A DNA stretch of 9,799 nucleotides, from positions 1 to 9,799 of the forward strand of contig JAICVV010000051.1 in NCBI GenBank assembly GCA_025935155.1, in the 5' to 3' direction. This DNA is from Alphaproteobacteria bacterium. Lineage in GTDB: Bacteria > Pseudomonadota > Alphaproteobacteria > Micropepsales > Micropepsaceae. Position numbers and translations under genes: made by a program. Shown here in pieces: positions 1 to 6,865 of the stretch; position 1 is the stretch's first letter; the number at the start of each line of letters is the position of its first letter. The notes under the pieces were generated by a model. That model was not told where the DNA came from, did no database searches, and worked only from the letters and a program-made list of their open reading frames with translations.

Positions 1-507
1 GCGGCCGCCCACCCATACCCAAGGATTGTACCAGGCCGGTGCATAGGTAACGTACGGGCCACCCGCATACACGAACGCAGGCGCTCCGGCAGCGACCACA
101 TAGCCTTGCGGACAGCCACCGGCCGAAGATGCTCCGGCGACCGCGCCAGTGCCCGCGCCGATCGCGCCGCCCACGAGCGCGCCTCGGCCGGCATTGCGGC
201 TGACGGCAGCGCCAATGCCGGCGCCCAGGATTCCACCGATCAATGCGCCGGCGGCGGTATTGTTGGCCTGGCTGACGCAATTGCGCGCCGCCCACTGCGA
301 GTAGGCCTGGGCGTAGGCTTCGTCCTGCTGCTGGGCCTGGTCATCGTAATCACCGCCCTGCTCGTAACCTTGCGGCGGTTCGGCGTATTGGCCCTGCGGC
401 GGCGCGGAATCCGAGGGGTAGTTCTGCGCTCCGGCAGGCAGGACTGCCGTAGAGGCCATCAACCCCGCGGCACACGCCGCAACGGCTGCTTTCAATTTTC
501 TGTTCAT
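1..507 (-). CDS. Exported glycine-zipper envelope protein (3' end outside window)
   Basis: This reading frame runs without a stop from an ATG at 507 down to base 1, giving 169 codons and no stop codon, so the C-terminus is missing. Residues 1-27 look like a Sec signal peptide: the basic start MNRKLK, a hydrophobic Ala-rich core, and a likely signal peptidase I site at AGA|QN. A VAAC sequence around Cys12 resembles a lipobox, but it lies too close to the N-terminus to be convincing. Residues 28-75 are rich in Gln, Tyr, Pro and Asp and look disordered. Residues 85-130 form a double glycine zipper (for example GALIGGILGAGIGAAV), the pattern seen in 17-kDa surface-antigen and Gly-zipper families of the outer membrane. 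The remaining visible part is Tyr/Pro/Trp-rich. The sequence upstream of the ATG contains an AAAGGGAA-type ribosome site. The existence of the gene and its export are well supported. The molecular role is unknown; an envelope structural or stress protein is an inference from the family. Confidence 0.82.
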   Translation of the reverse strand, partial: MNRKLKAAVAACAAGLMASTAVLPAGAQNYPSDSAPPQGQYAEPPQGYEQGGDYDDQAQQQDEAYAQAYSQWAARNCVSQANNTAAGALIGGILGAGIGAAVSRNAGRGALVGGAIGAGTGAVAGASSAGGCPQGYVVAAGAPAFVYAGGPYVTYAPAWYNPWVWVGGR

Positions 508-580
508 CCTATAGTTCCCTTTCCCCCAGAAGTGCGCTGACGTTCCGGGCTCGGCGACAAACACGCTAACGCGCCCCGGT

Positions 581-609
581 ATTGAATCTATCCCGCAGCG
601 ATTCGGCAA
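581..609 (-). promoter_or_regulatory. Possible promoter for the glycine-zipper gene
   Basis: Read on the minus strand, TTGCCG (604-609) and TTCAAT (581-586) are separated by 17 bp, each matching the sigma-70 consensus at 4 of 6 positions. They would leave a leader of roughly 65-70 nt before the ATG at 507. The gap 508-627 holds nothing else recognisable, and I see no convincing hairpin-plus-T-run terminator for the upstream permease gene. This is a pattern match only. Confidence 0.25.
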
Positions 610-627
610 TCCCCTCATTTGTGGTCT

Positions 628-1974
628 TTATACGGCAGCAGCGATTTTTCGGCCGCGGTGGGCGATGTAAGCGAAAGGAACACACATCAGGGCGAGCCCT
701 ATTGCCACCAACCCGCCCGTGTAATCGGCGGTAGTGAACAGCACTACCAGCGTGCCATCCACCAGCACCGGGATCATTGGCAACACGGGATAGCCGATGG
801 CGCGGAATGGCCGGTTCAGTTGTGGCTCTTTCACCCGCAGCACCCAGTAGGCGATATCGACCAGAAAGCCGCTTGCCGCGTTCAACGTGGCAATGAGGCC
901 GAATACCAGCGCGAAGGTGCCGCTGGCAGCCAGCGCGAGCGTACCCATCGCCGTCATAAGATAGGCGACAGTCGGGCTGCCGCCGGTGTTCACGCGAGTC
1001 ACTCCATGCGGCAAGAGGCGATCGCGGCCGAGCGCGAACAGAATGCGCGGCGCCGTCATGATGCAGGCGTTGGAACAGCTGGCCACCGTGATCAGCGCGG
1101 TGAGCGCGAACAGCGCAGCCGGAATGCCGCCGCCGATCTGCCGCAAGATTACAGAAAACGGCAGCGGTGAGGCGGCAACGCCCGTGGGCGTCAGCGCATG
1201 CAGCAGCGCCCAGTTGACACCGAGATATAGGACTGCCGTGAGAAGGATTCCGAGAAACAGCGCGCGCGGAATGCTCTTTTCCGGTGCTTCGTTTTCGCCT
1301 GCGAACGCAAGGGGCGTATTCCAGCCGGCATATGCGCCCATAATGAGCTGATAGGCGAGAACAATGTTCGCCCATTTGAATGCGACGGGCGACGACAAAG
1401 CGGTTCTGGGTTCTTCGGGCGCAACGAGAATGACAGCCACGAGAATGAACACCAGCAGCATCGCCGCCTTGATGAAGCTCGTCAGCTCCTGCAGCGCGCG
1501 GCCTTCACGCAATCCAGTGATGTTCGCCGCGTACAGCGCAATTTGCAGTGACAGCGCGACGGCTATCTTATGCGCGCCCGCAGCGGGAACGAGCAACGGC
1601 AGGAATTCCGCAAACGACACCGAGGCCGCGGCGGCCCCGGCCATGTTGGCGAGCCAGTCCGTCCAGCCCACCACAAGCCCGAACACATCGCCCATGGCAC
1701 GGCGCACATAATTGTAGCCGCCGCCGGTTTTCGGCAGCGCCGTTCCAAGCTCGGCGTTGAGGTTCGCGGCCAACCACACCTGGACTGCACCCAAAGTCCA
1801 GAGACCGAGGATTAGCGCGATACCCGGCACTTCGCCGGCGATAATACTGGGCGAACGCAGGATCCCAGAGCCGATGATCTGTCCGATGGCAACCGCCACG
1901 CCGAACGTCACGCCCAGAATTTTGAGAAGATGCCCGCGCGCCGGTAAGACGGCCGGTGTTGCAACGCTGCTCAT
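628..1974 (-). CDS. APC-superfamily amino acid permease
   Basis: This encodes a 448-residue inner-membrane transporter of the APC (amino acid-polyamine-organocation) superfamily, probably with 12 membrane helices. The first helix carries the substrate-backbone motif GQIIGSGIL (residues 31-39). PKTGGGYNYVRRAMG (81-95) is the usual loop after helix 2. AGWNTPLAFAGE (216-227) and NRPFRAIGYPVLP (387-399) are conserved in bacterial LAT/APA-type members. Length is normal for the family. An in-frame ATG at 2040 would add 22 residues, but I chose 1974: the homology begins soon after it, GGAAGGGCAGGA lies just upstream, and this ATG overlaps the stop of the preceding gene as ATGA, which implies translational coupling. 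Substrate cannot be read from sequence; neutral amino acids by exchange or proton symport is a family-level guess. The stop is TAA at 630-628. The link to the upstream GT-C-like gene is structural (same operon), not functionally explained. Confidence 0.93.
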   Translation of the reverse strand: MSSVATPAVLPARGHLLKILGVTFGVAVAIGQIIGSGILRSPSIIAGEVPGIALILGLWTLGAVQVWLAANLNAELGTALPKTGGGYNYVRRAMGDVFGLVVGWTDWLANMAGAAAASVSFAEFLPLLVPAAGAHKIAVALSLQIALYAANITGLREGRALQELTSFIKAAMLLVFILVAVILVAPEEPRTALSSPVAFKWANIVLAYQLIMGAYAGWNTPLAFAGENEAPEKSIPRALFLGILLTAVLYLGVNWALLHALTPTGVAASPLPFSVILRQIGGGIPAALFALTALITVASCSNACIMTAPRILFALGRDRLLPHGVTRVNTGGSPTVAYLMTAMGTLALAASGTFALVFGLIATLNAASGFLVDIAYWVLRVKEPQLNRPFRAIGYPVLPMIPVLVDGTLVVLFTTADYTGGLVAIGLALMCVPFAYIAHRGRKIAAAV

Positions 1975-3416
1975 GTGTCCTGCCCTTCCGGCGCTATTGA
2001 TGATGGAGAACGGCGGAAAAGAGAAGAGCGCGTGGGCCATAGCGCAATGTAGATAAGCGCGGCGATCGCCGTCAGGTCGAGAACGTAGAAATATCGATAG
2101 TCGCAGGCGAGCGAGATGAAGAAGAAGCTGGCGCAGAATGCGATAGCGCCGGTGAGCATTGAGACGAACACGATGTCCGATCTGTTTTGCCGCCAGAGCA
2201 GGAATGCGATTTCAAATATCGCAAGTAGAAGGAAAGTGGGGTGCGAGAACAGCGGCGTGTGCATCAGCGACCGGCCATAACGATCCATGGCTTTGTCGCG
2301 GGCCGACACACGGGGGCGAAAACCCAACTCCTCCATTGCCATCTGCGGCCCCCGAAGGCCGACAACGTAGGGAACGCAGAGCGAAATGTCCGGCGTGAGG
2401 AAAACCCAACGAAACACGCGCCCCCGCTCGCGCAAATAAAGAGCGGGATGGTGCTGGACGAAATGGAGCCACGGCCGGTGAAGGATATCGTCCGGCGCTT
2501 GCGCAAGGGCTGTTTGCAGCCGTTGCGAGCGGGCCAGCGTATCGCTGCGAACCGGCGAATAGAGCGAATGTCCGTCACTGCGCATGAGGGTTAAAAGCGC
2601 GGGATCGCGTCGCGCAAGTTCTGGCAATTGCAAATCCGGCTTGCGCGCCAGCGCGCCGTTGAGATCGTAAAATTCGAGAATGCGAATTTCTTTTCCTGCG
2701 CCCCGCCCTGGCGCCGTGCGCAAGGCAAACAATGCGCTCGCACCAACGGTCAACACGATAACACAAGCACAAAACGCCGCCGCCGAGGTCCACGCCTGGC
2801 GCAGCGACAGTCCGCTCCGCTGTGCCACCCAGCCGAGCGCGAACGCGCCGAACGGCAGCAGGATAATCCCGTTCTGCCGAGTGAGCGCCGCGAGGGTCAG
2901 ACAGAGTACCGCGGCTGCGATCAATGCGTAGCGCGCTCGTGGGCTGGTCCAATGCAGGACAAGGTGCGAGAGTGCCACGAAGCCCGCTATTGCGCCGTCG
3001 GCGAACAGCACGTCTTTCCAGACGATGCCCTGATAAAGGATCACCTGCGGCGTCAGCACGCATAATCCAGAAATAAAAGGAGCGGCCCAGGAAACCCGTG
3101 GAACCAGCCAGATGAGCGACAACAGGCTCACAAAGCACAGGAGCGCCATGCCCACCACGAACAGCGCCGCCCCCGGCATCACCCGGTCGGACAGTCCCAG
3201 TAGCCAGGACATCACGGGCGGGTGCCACCCGCTATAAACCCCGGTTCGCCCTTCCAGCAGCTGGATTACAGAATCGTAAGAGAGGGTACCCGGCAGGTTA
3301 GCCGCCATTGAAAAGACAAACCCCATCCCCATAACGGCAGCAGTGGCATAGGCCGGCGCTCGCAATCGCCTCTCGGGCTTGCGGTGATTCTGCAAATTGC
3401 CTCGCGTGTGGGGCAT
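1971..3416 (-). CDS. Polytopic membrane protein, GT-C glycosyltransferase-like
   Basis: This 481-residue integral membrane protein has many hydrophobic helices in its N-terminal half (about 22-225), a soluble stretch of about 100 residues (235-335), and further helices at about 336-355 and 393-460. That layout resembles GT-C glycosyltransferases, which use a polyprenyl-linked sugar and act on the outer face of the membrane. Short motifs likely to matter are SYDSVIQ (46-52) and GWHPPVMSWL (63-72) after helix 1, giving an Asp48/His65 pair in the first outer loop, then GIVWKDVLFADG (130-141) and CDYRYFYVLDL (438-448). I recall similar motifs in uncharacterised bacterial membrane families but cannot name one with certainty. 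The start at 3416 (MPHTRG) is chosen because upstream in-frame extensions would run into the divergent gene and add a basic, non-conserved tail; no good Shine-Dalgarno precedes it. The TGA overlaps the permease ATG. That it is a multi-pass membrane protein is certain; glycosyltransferase activity is inferred. Confidence 0.8.
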   Translation of the reverse strand: MPHTRGNLQNHRKPERRLRAPAYATAAVMGMGFVFSMAANLPGTLSYDSVIQLLEGRTGVYSGWHPPVMSWLLGLSDRVMPGAALFVVGMALLCFVSLLSLIWLVPRVSWAAPFISGLCVLTPQVILYQGIVWKDVLFADGAIAGFVALSHLVLHWTSPRARYALIAAAVLCLTLAALTRQNGIILLPFGAFALGWVAQRSGLSLRQAWTSAAAFCACVIVLTVGASALFALRTAPGRGAGKEIRILEFYDLNGALARKPDLQLPELARRDPALLTLMRSDGHSLYSPVRSDTLARSQRLQTALAQAPDDILHRPWLHFVQHHPALYLRERGRVFRWVFLTPDISLCVPYVVGLRGPQMAMEELGFRPRVSARDKAMDRYGRSLMHTPLFSHPTFLLLAIFEIAFLLWRQNRSDIVFVSMLTGAIAFCASFFFISLACDYRYFYVLDLTAIAALIYIALWPTRSSLFRRSPSSIAPEGQDT

Positions 3417-3426
3417 GCGGTATTTA
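3397..3426 (+). promoter_or_regulatory. Possible promoter for the GH18-CE4-GT2 gene
   Basis: TTGCCT (3397-3402) and TATTTA (3421-3426), separated by 18 bp, could serve as -35 and -10 elements; the -10 match is weak (3 of 6). The implied start of transcription near 3433 would put the ribosome site almost at the 5' end of the message. The element lies partly inside the first codons of the divergent gene, as any close promoter must with a 29-bp gap. Confidence 0.22.
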
Positions 3427-3452
3427 GAGCGCCGAAGGGACCACCGTGACAA
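3423..3452 (-). promoter_or_regulatory. Possible promoter for the GT-C-like/permease unit, perhaps leaderless
   Basis: On the minus strand, TTGTCA (3447-3452, 5 of 6 matches to the -35 consensus) is followed after 18 bp by TCTAAA (3423-3428, 4 of 6 to the -10 consensus). Only six bases separate the -10 from the ATG at 3416, so transcription would begin at or next to the start codon. This fits the absence of a Shine-Dalgarno there. The -35 overlaps the GTG start region of the divergent gene and the -10 overlaps that gene's candidate -10. Confidence 0.35.
3434..3440 (+). promoter_or_regulatory. Ribosome binding site deciding a GTG start
   Basis: GAAGGGA lies five bases before the GTG at 3446. 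It supports this GTG as the initiation codon, since the next in-frame ATG falls after the N-terminal membrane anchor. Confidence 0.6.
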
Positions 3453-6400
3453 AACCCATTTTCCAGGACCGCACCGGGCGGCGCGCGGCTCGTGTGACCT
3501 CGATCGGCTGGCTGATCGCGGCACTGACGATTGTATTGGGCGGCGTGTTCGCCGTCACCCTGTGGGCGCCCTCGCGGATGAACGCGGCGAAACTGCCGGG
3601 CGAGATCAGCGCCATTCGCGTGCAGACGCTGGAAAAGGCGGCGGCCGAGCCGAGCCTGATGCACTCTGCCGAACAGCTGGCAGCCGAAGCGCGCGCCAAG
3701 CGGCTGAAGATGCTGCTGAAGCGGATCGCCGCGCGCCAACGGGCTGCCCGCATCCACGCCAGCGCCAGAGTGAAACCGTCTGGCCGTCCGCTCTCCATTG
3801 CCTTCTATCCGAACTGGGAACCGTCCGCTTATGACTCTTTGCGGGTTGCGTTGCCGACGCTGGACTGGGTGGTGCCGACCTGGCTGAGCTTGCAGGGGCC
3901 GAACCTCACACTGAAGGACGCCTACAGCAAGAAAGTTGATCTGCTGATCCGCAAACGGCCAAAGATCGCGATTCTGCCCGTCATCCAGAACTCCACGCTC
4001 GGCAAATGGGATGGCCCCGGCATGGCGGCCCTGCTCGCCGATCCGGCACGCCGCACACAATTGATCGGCCAGATCTCCTCTTATATCGCGATGCGCAAGC
4101 TGCAGGGCGTTGTGGTGGACTTTGAATCTCTGCCCGATGCTTCGCTACCGGACCTTGGGCTGTTCCTGAAGGAACTGCGCACATCTTTCGCGCGCCATGG
4201 CTGGACGGTCGCCGTAGCAGCACCCTTCGCCAACGACAAATGGCCCTTCGCGGACTTCGCCCGCGATGTCGATTACACCATGCTGATGGCGTATGACGAG
4301 CACGCCTCGCACGGCGCGCCGGGAAGCATCGCCGGCCAGACGTGGTTCGAGAATCTGCTCGACAAACGCATGGAGGTGCTGTCGCCGGATCGCACCATCG
4401 TGGCGCTCGGCAGCTACGCCTATGACTGGAACTCGGACGATGTAGACAGCCTCTCGTTCGAGGAAGCAGTCATTGCGGCGAACGACTCGGACGCCACTGT
4501 CCAGTTCGATCCGCAGACCAACAACCCGCACTTCTCTTATGTGGAGGAAGACAATACGCGCCACGATGTGTGGCTGCTGGATGGCGTAACGGCGTACAAC
4601 CAGATTCACGCGGCCGACATCTACAAGCCTGCCGGTTATGCGGTGTGGCGCCTGGGGAGTGAAGACCCCTCCATCTGGTCGGTGGTCGGGCGGCCTTACG
4701 ATTCTCCTGCACCCACTGCGTTGCGAAATATCCCCATTATCGAAGACATCGATTTCGAAGGCGCGGGCGAGCTGTTGCGCGTGGAAGCGCAGCCGCAATC
4801 CGGCGCGCGCACGTTTGAAACTGAAAAAGCCACGGGCGATATCGAGGACGAGACCTATACGAAGCTGCCGACCGGCTATGTGATCCGGCAGTTCGGCGCC
4901 GCCAAGAAAACGGTTGCGCTCACCTTCGACGACGGCCCCGACCCGGAATGGACGCCCGCCATCCTGGATATTCTGCGCACGGAGCACGTGCCGGCGACCT
5001 TCTTCGTCATCGGCAGCAACGCGGAGGCATATCCGGAACTCGTGCAGCAGATGGTGGATGAAGGCCACGAGGTGGGAAATCACACCTTCACGCACCCGAA
5101 TCTTTCGGAAACGCCGGATCGCGTTGTCGAACTGGAGCTGAACGCGACGCAGCGGCTGTTCCAGGCACTCACCGGCCGCTCCATGCGCCTCTTCCGTCCG
5201 CCCTATCTGGGCGACGCCGAACCGACTGACGAGGACCAGATCGTACCGGTGCAGGTGGCGCAGGATCTGGGTTACATCACGGTTGGCGAGCACGTCGACC
5301 CGGTGGACTGGGAATTGCCGGGGGTGGACAAGATCGTCGCCAGCGCACTGAAGCAGGTGCACGAAGCAAAGCCCAACTCCCCGCGCAACATCATCCTGTT
5401 CCACGATGCCGGCGGGGACCGCGAGCAGACGGTCGAGGCGCTTCCCATTGTCATCGAGAAGCTGCGGGCGCAGGGCTATCGTTTCGTGCCGGTTTCCGCG
5501 CTGGTCGGTTTTACCCGCGATCAGGCGATGCCGCCGCTCGCCGGCAATATGTCATTGTTTGCCGACCGGGTGGTGTTTTACGTCCTGTCCAAATTCGGGC
5601 GGCTGCTGCACTGGGCCTTCCTGCTGGCCATCTGGCTCGGCATCGGACGCGTGCTGTTCCTGGTGATCCTGGCATTGCGCAATTTGCACAATGAAGGAAG
5701 GCAGGCCAAAGCGCCGCCGCTTTCCGGCGGCCTGTGCGTGTCCGTTGTCATTCCCGCGTACAACGAAGAACGCGTGATCGCGCGGTCCGTGCGGCGCATT
5801 CTGGAAAGCACCCATCGCAATCTGGAAGTCATTGTAGTGGATGACGGCTCGAAGGATGACACCTTCGGCGTCCTCACCGCGAATTTTGCGGACGAGCCGC
5901 GCGTGACCCTGTTGAGCATCCCCAACGCCGGCAAGGCGCACGCGCTGAATGTGGGCCTCTCGCGGGCGCAGGGCGATGTGGTCGTGGCACTGGATGCGGA
6001 CACCATTTTCAGGCGCGATGCCATTGCGCGGCTGGTGCGCTGGTTTACCGATCCGGAAATCGGCGCCGTGGCGGGTAACGCCAAGGTCGGCAACCGCATC
6101 AACATGATCACGCATTGGCAGGCGCTAGAATATATCGGGGCGCAGAATCTGGAACGGCGCGCGCTGGCGGCGTTGGGCACGCTCACCGTAGTGCCCGGCG
6201 CCATCGGCGCGTGGCGGCGGCATGCTGTCGAGCAGCTCGGCGGTTTCCCGAGCGACACAGTGGCCGAAGATCAGGACCTCACCATCGCCCTACAGCGCGC
6301 GGGTTATCGTGTGCTGTTCGACAGTTCCGCGGTTGCCTGGACAGAAGCGCCGACCACTTTCCGCGGGCTGGCGCGTCAGCGCTTCCGCTGGGCTTACGGC

Positions 6401-6862
6401 ACCCTGCAGTGCCTGTGGAAATACCGCGGGCTGATGTTCCGCGGCCGCTACGGCGCGCTGGGGCTCGTGGCACTGCCGCAAGTCTGGTTATTCCAGATCG
6501 TGCTGACCGCGCTCGCGCCCGTGGCCGACCTCATGTTGCTGTGGCAGCTGACATGGCAGGGCGCCGCATATCTGGAACATGGCGCCGAATTCAACAACGA
6601 CAGTCTGATCAAGGTCGGAATCTATTACGGACTGTTCGTGGTGCTCGACATGGCGGCAGCCGGTTTTGGATTCCTGGTGGAAGGAAAAGAGCAGAAACGC
6701 CTGCTGCTAAGTCTGCCATTGCAGCGCTTCGGATACCGGCAGCTGATGTATTATGTGGTGGTCCGCTCGATCTTCAGTGCGTTGAAAGGCGCGGTGGTGG
6801 GTTGGGGCAAGCTCGACCGCACGGCGACGGTCGCCGTGTTGGAGGCCCACGAAACCGCCTGA
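3446..6862 (+). CDS. Three-domain GH18 / CE4 deacetylase / GT2 synthase membrane protein
   Basis: This 1138-residue protein joins three carbohydrate enzymes. After a basic N-terminus there is a membrane anchor (21-40) and an Ala/Lys/Arg-rich, probably helical stalk (45-112). Residues 115-415 are GH18-like: VVVDFE with Asp225 and probable catalytic acid Glu227, MAYDE (281-285), and WRLGSEDPSIW (401-411). Residues 485-690 are a NodB/CE4 deacetylase with all motifs: TFDDGPD (Asp495 base, Asp496 metal), HTFTH (His546, His550), RPPY (584-587), DPVDW (618-622) and FHD (His653). One long helix (about 719-745) leads to a GT2 domain (764-990) with IPAYNE, VDDGS (798-802), DAD (850-852), EDQD (941-944) and QRFRW (978-982), then further helices to about 1118. 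Positive-inside signals place GH18 and CE4 in the periplasm and GT2 in the cytosol. The GT2 motifs are those of processive beta-glycan synthases (NodC, PgaC, BcsA). By analogy it would make and trim a GlcNAc-type polymer; the actual product is unknown. Domain calls are firm. Confidence 0.95.
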   Translation: MTKPIFQDRTGRRAARVTSIGWLIAALTIVLGGVFAVTLWAPSRMNAAKLPGEISAIRVQTLEKAAAEPSLMHSAEQLAAEARAKRLKMLLKRIAARQRAARIHASARVKPSGRPLSIAFYPNWEPSAYDSLRVALPTLDWVVPTWLSLQGPNLTLKDAYSKKVDLLIRKRPKIAILPVIQNSTLGKWDGPGMAALLADPARRTQLIGQISSYIAMRKLQGVVVDFESLPDASLPDLGLFLKELRTSFARHGWTVAVAAPFANDKWPFADFARDVDYTMLMAYDEHASHGAPGSIAGQTWFENLLDKRMEVLSPDRTIVALGSYAYDWNSDDVDSLSFEEAVIAANDSDATVQFDPQTNNPHFSYVEEDNTRHDVWLLDGVTAYNQIHAADIYKPAGYAVWRLGSEDPSIWSVVGRPYDSPAPTALRNIPIIEDIDFEGAGELLRVEAQPQSGARTFETEKATGDIEDETYTKLPTGYVIRQFGAAKKTVALTFDDGPDPEWTPAILDILRTEHVPATFFVIGSNAEAYPELVQQMVDEGHEVGNHTFTHPNLSETPDRVVELELNATQRLFQALTGRSMRLFRPPYLGDAEPTDEDQIVPVQVAQDLGYITVGEHVDPVDWELPGVDKIVASALKQVHEAKPNSPRNIILFHDAGGDREQTVEALPIVIEKLRAQGYRFVPVSALVGFTRDQAMPPLAGNMSLFADRVVFYVLSKFGRLLHWAFLLAIWLGIGRVLFLVILALRNLHNEGRQAKAPPLSGGLCVSVVIPAYNEERVIARSVRRILESTHRNLEVIVVDDGSKDDTFGVLTANFADEPRVTLLSIPNAGKAHALNVGLSRAQGDVVVALDADTIFRRDAIARLVRWFTDPEIGAVAGNAKVGNRINMITHWQALEYIGAQNLERRALAALGTLTVVPGAIGAWRRHAVEQLGGFPSDTVAEDQDLTIALQRAGYRVLFDSSAVAWTEAPTTFRGLARQRFRWAYGTLQCLWKYRGLMFRGRYGALGLVALPQVWLFQIVLTALAPVADLMLLWQLTWQGAAYLEHGAEFNNDSLIKVGIYYGLFVVLDMAAAGFGFLVEGKEQKRLLLSLPLQRFGYRQLMYYVVVRSIFSALKGAVVGWGKLDRTATVAVLEAHETA

Positions 6863-6865
6863 TCA
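6860..6865. other. Back-to-back convergent stop codons forming TGATCA
   Basis: The TGA of the plus-strand fusion gene (6860-6862) directly abuts the TGA of minus-strand nagA (read from 6865 to 6863). Together they form the palindrome TGATCA. No intergenic base remains, and no clear terminator hairpin with a T-run flanks it on either side, so each transcript probably runs into the other gene's 3' end. Confidence 0.9.

Noticed and set aside
7..507. Lipoprotein assignment from VAAC at residues 9-12 of the glycine-zipper protein
   Set aside because: The hydrophobic stretch before Cys12 is too short for a type II signal peptide; an ordinary signal peptidase I site near residue 27 fits better.
106..540. 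Plus-strand open frame of 144 codons
   Set aside because: It lies antisense to the signal-peptide/glycine-zipper gene, has an Arg-rich composition typical of GC-rich shadow frames, and has no recognisable domain.
541..580. Possible hairpin CCGGG...CCCGG in the leader of the glycine-zipper gene
   Set aside because: The stem is about five pairs with a loop over 20 bases and no T-run, so it does not support a terminator or a riboswitch call.
566..1375. Minus-strand open frame of 269 codons
   Set aside because: It is an out-of-frame shadow of the APC permease, whose own frame shows clear family motifs and transmembrane helices.
3417..3524. N-terminal extension of the GT-C-like protein to an upstream start at 3524
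   Set aside because: It would overlap the divergent gene by 79 bases and add a basic, low-complexity tail before the natural basic N-terminus and first helix.
4145..5404. Long minus-strand open frame of 419 codons opposite the fusion gene
   Set aside because: Its composition (rich in Arg, His, Val) mirrors the opposite strand, it has no domain, and the plus-strand frame has intact GH18 and CE4 motifs across the same bases.
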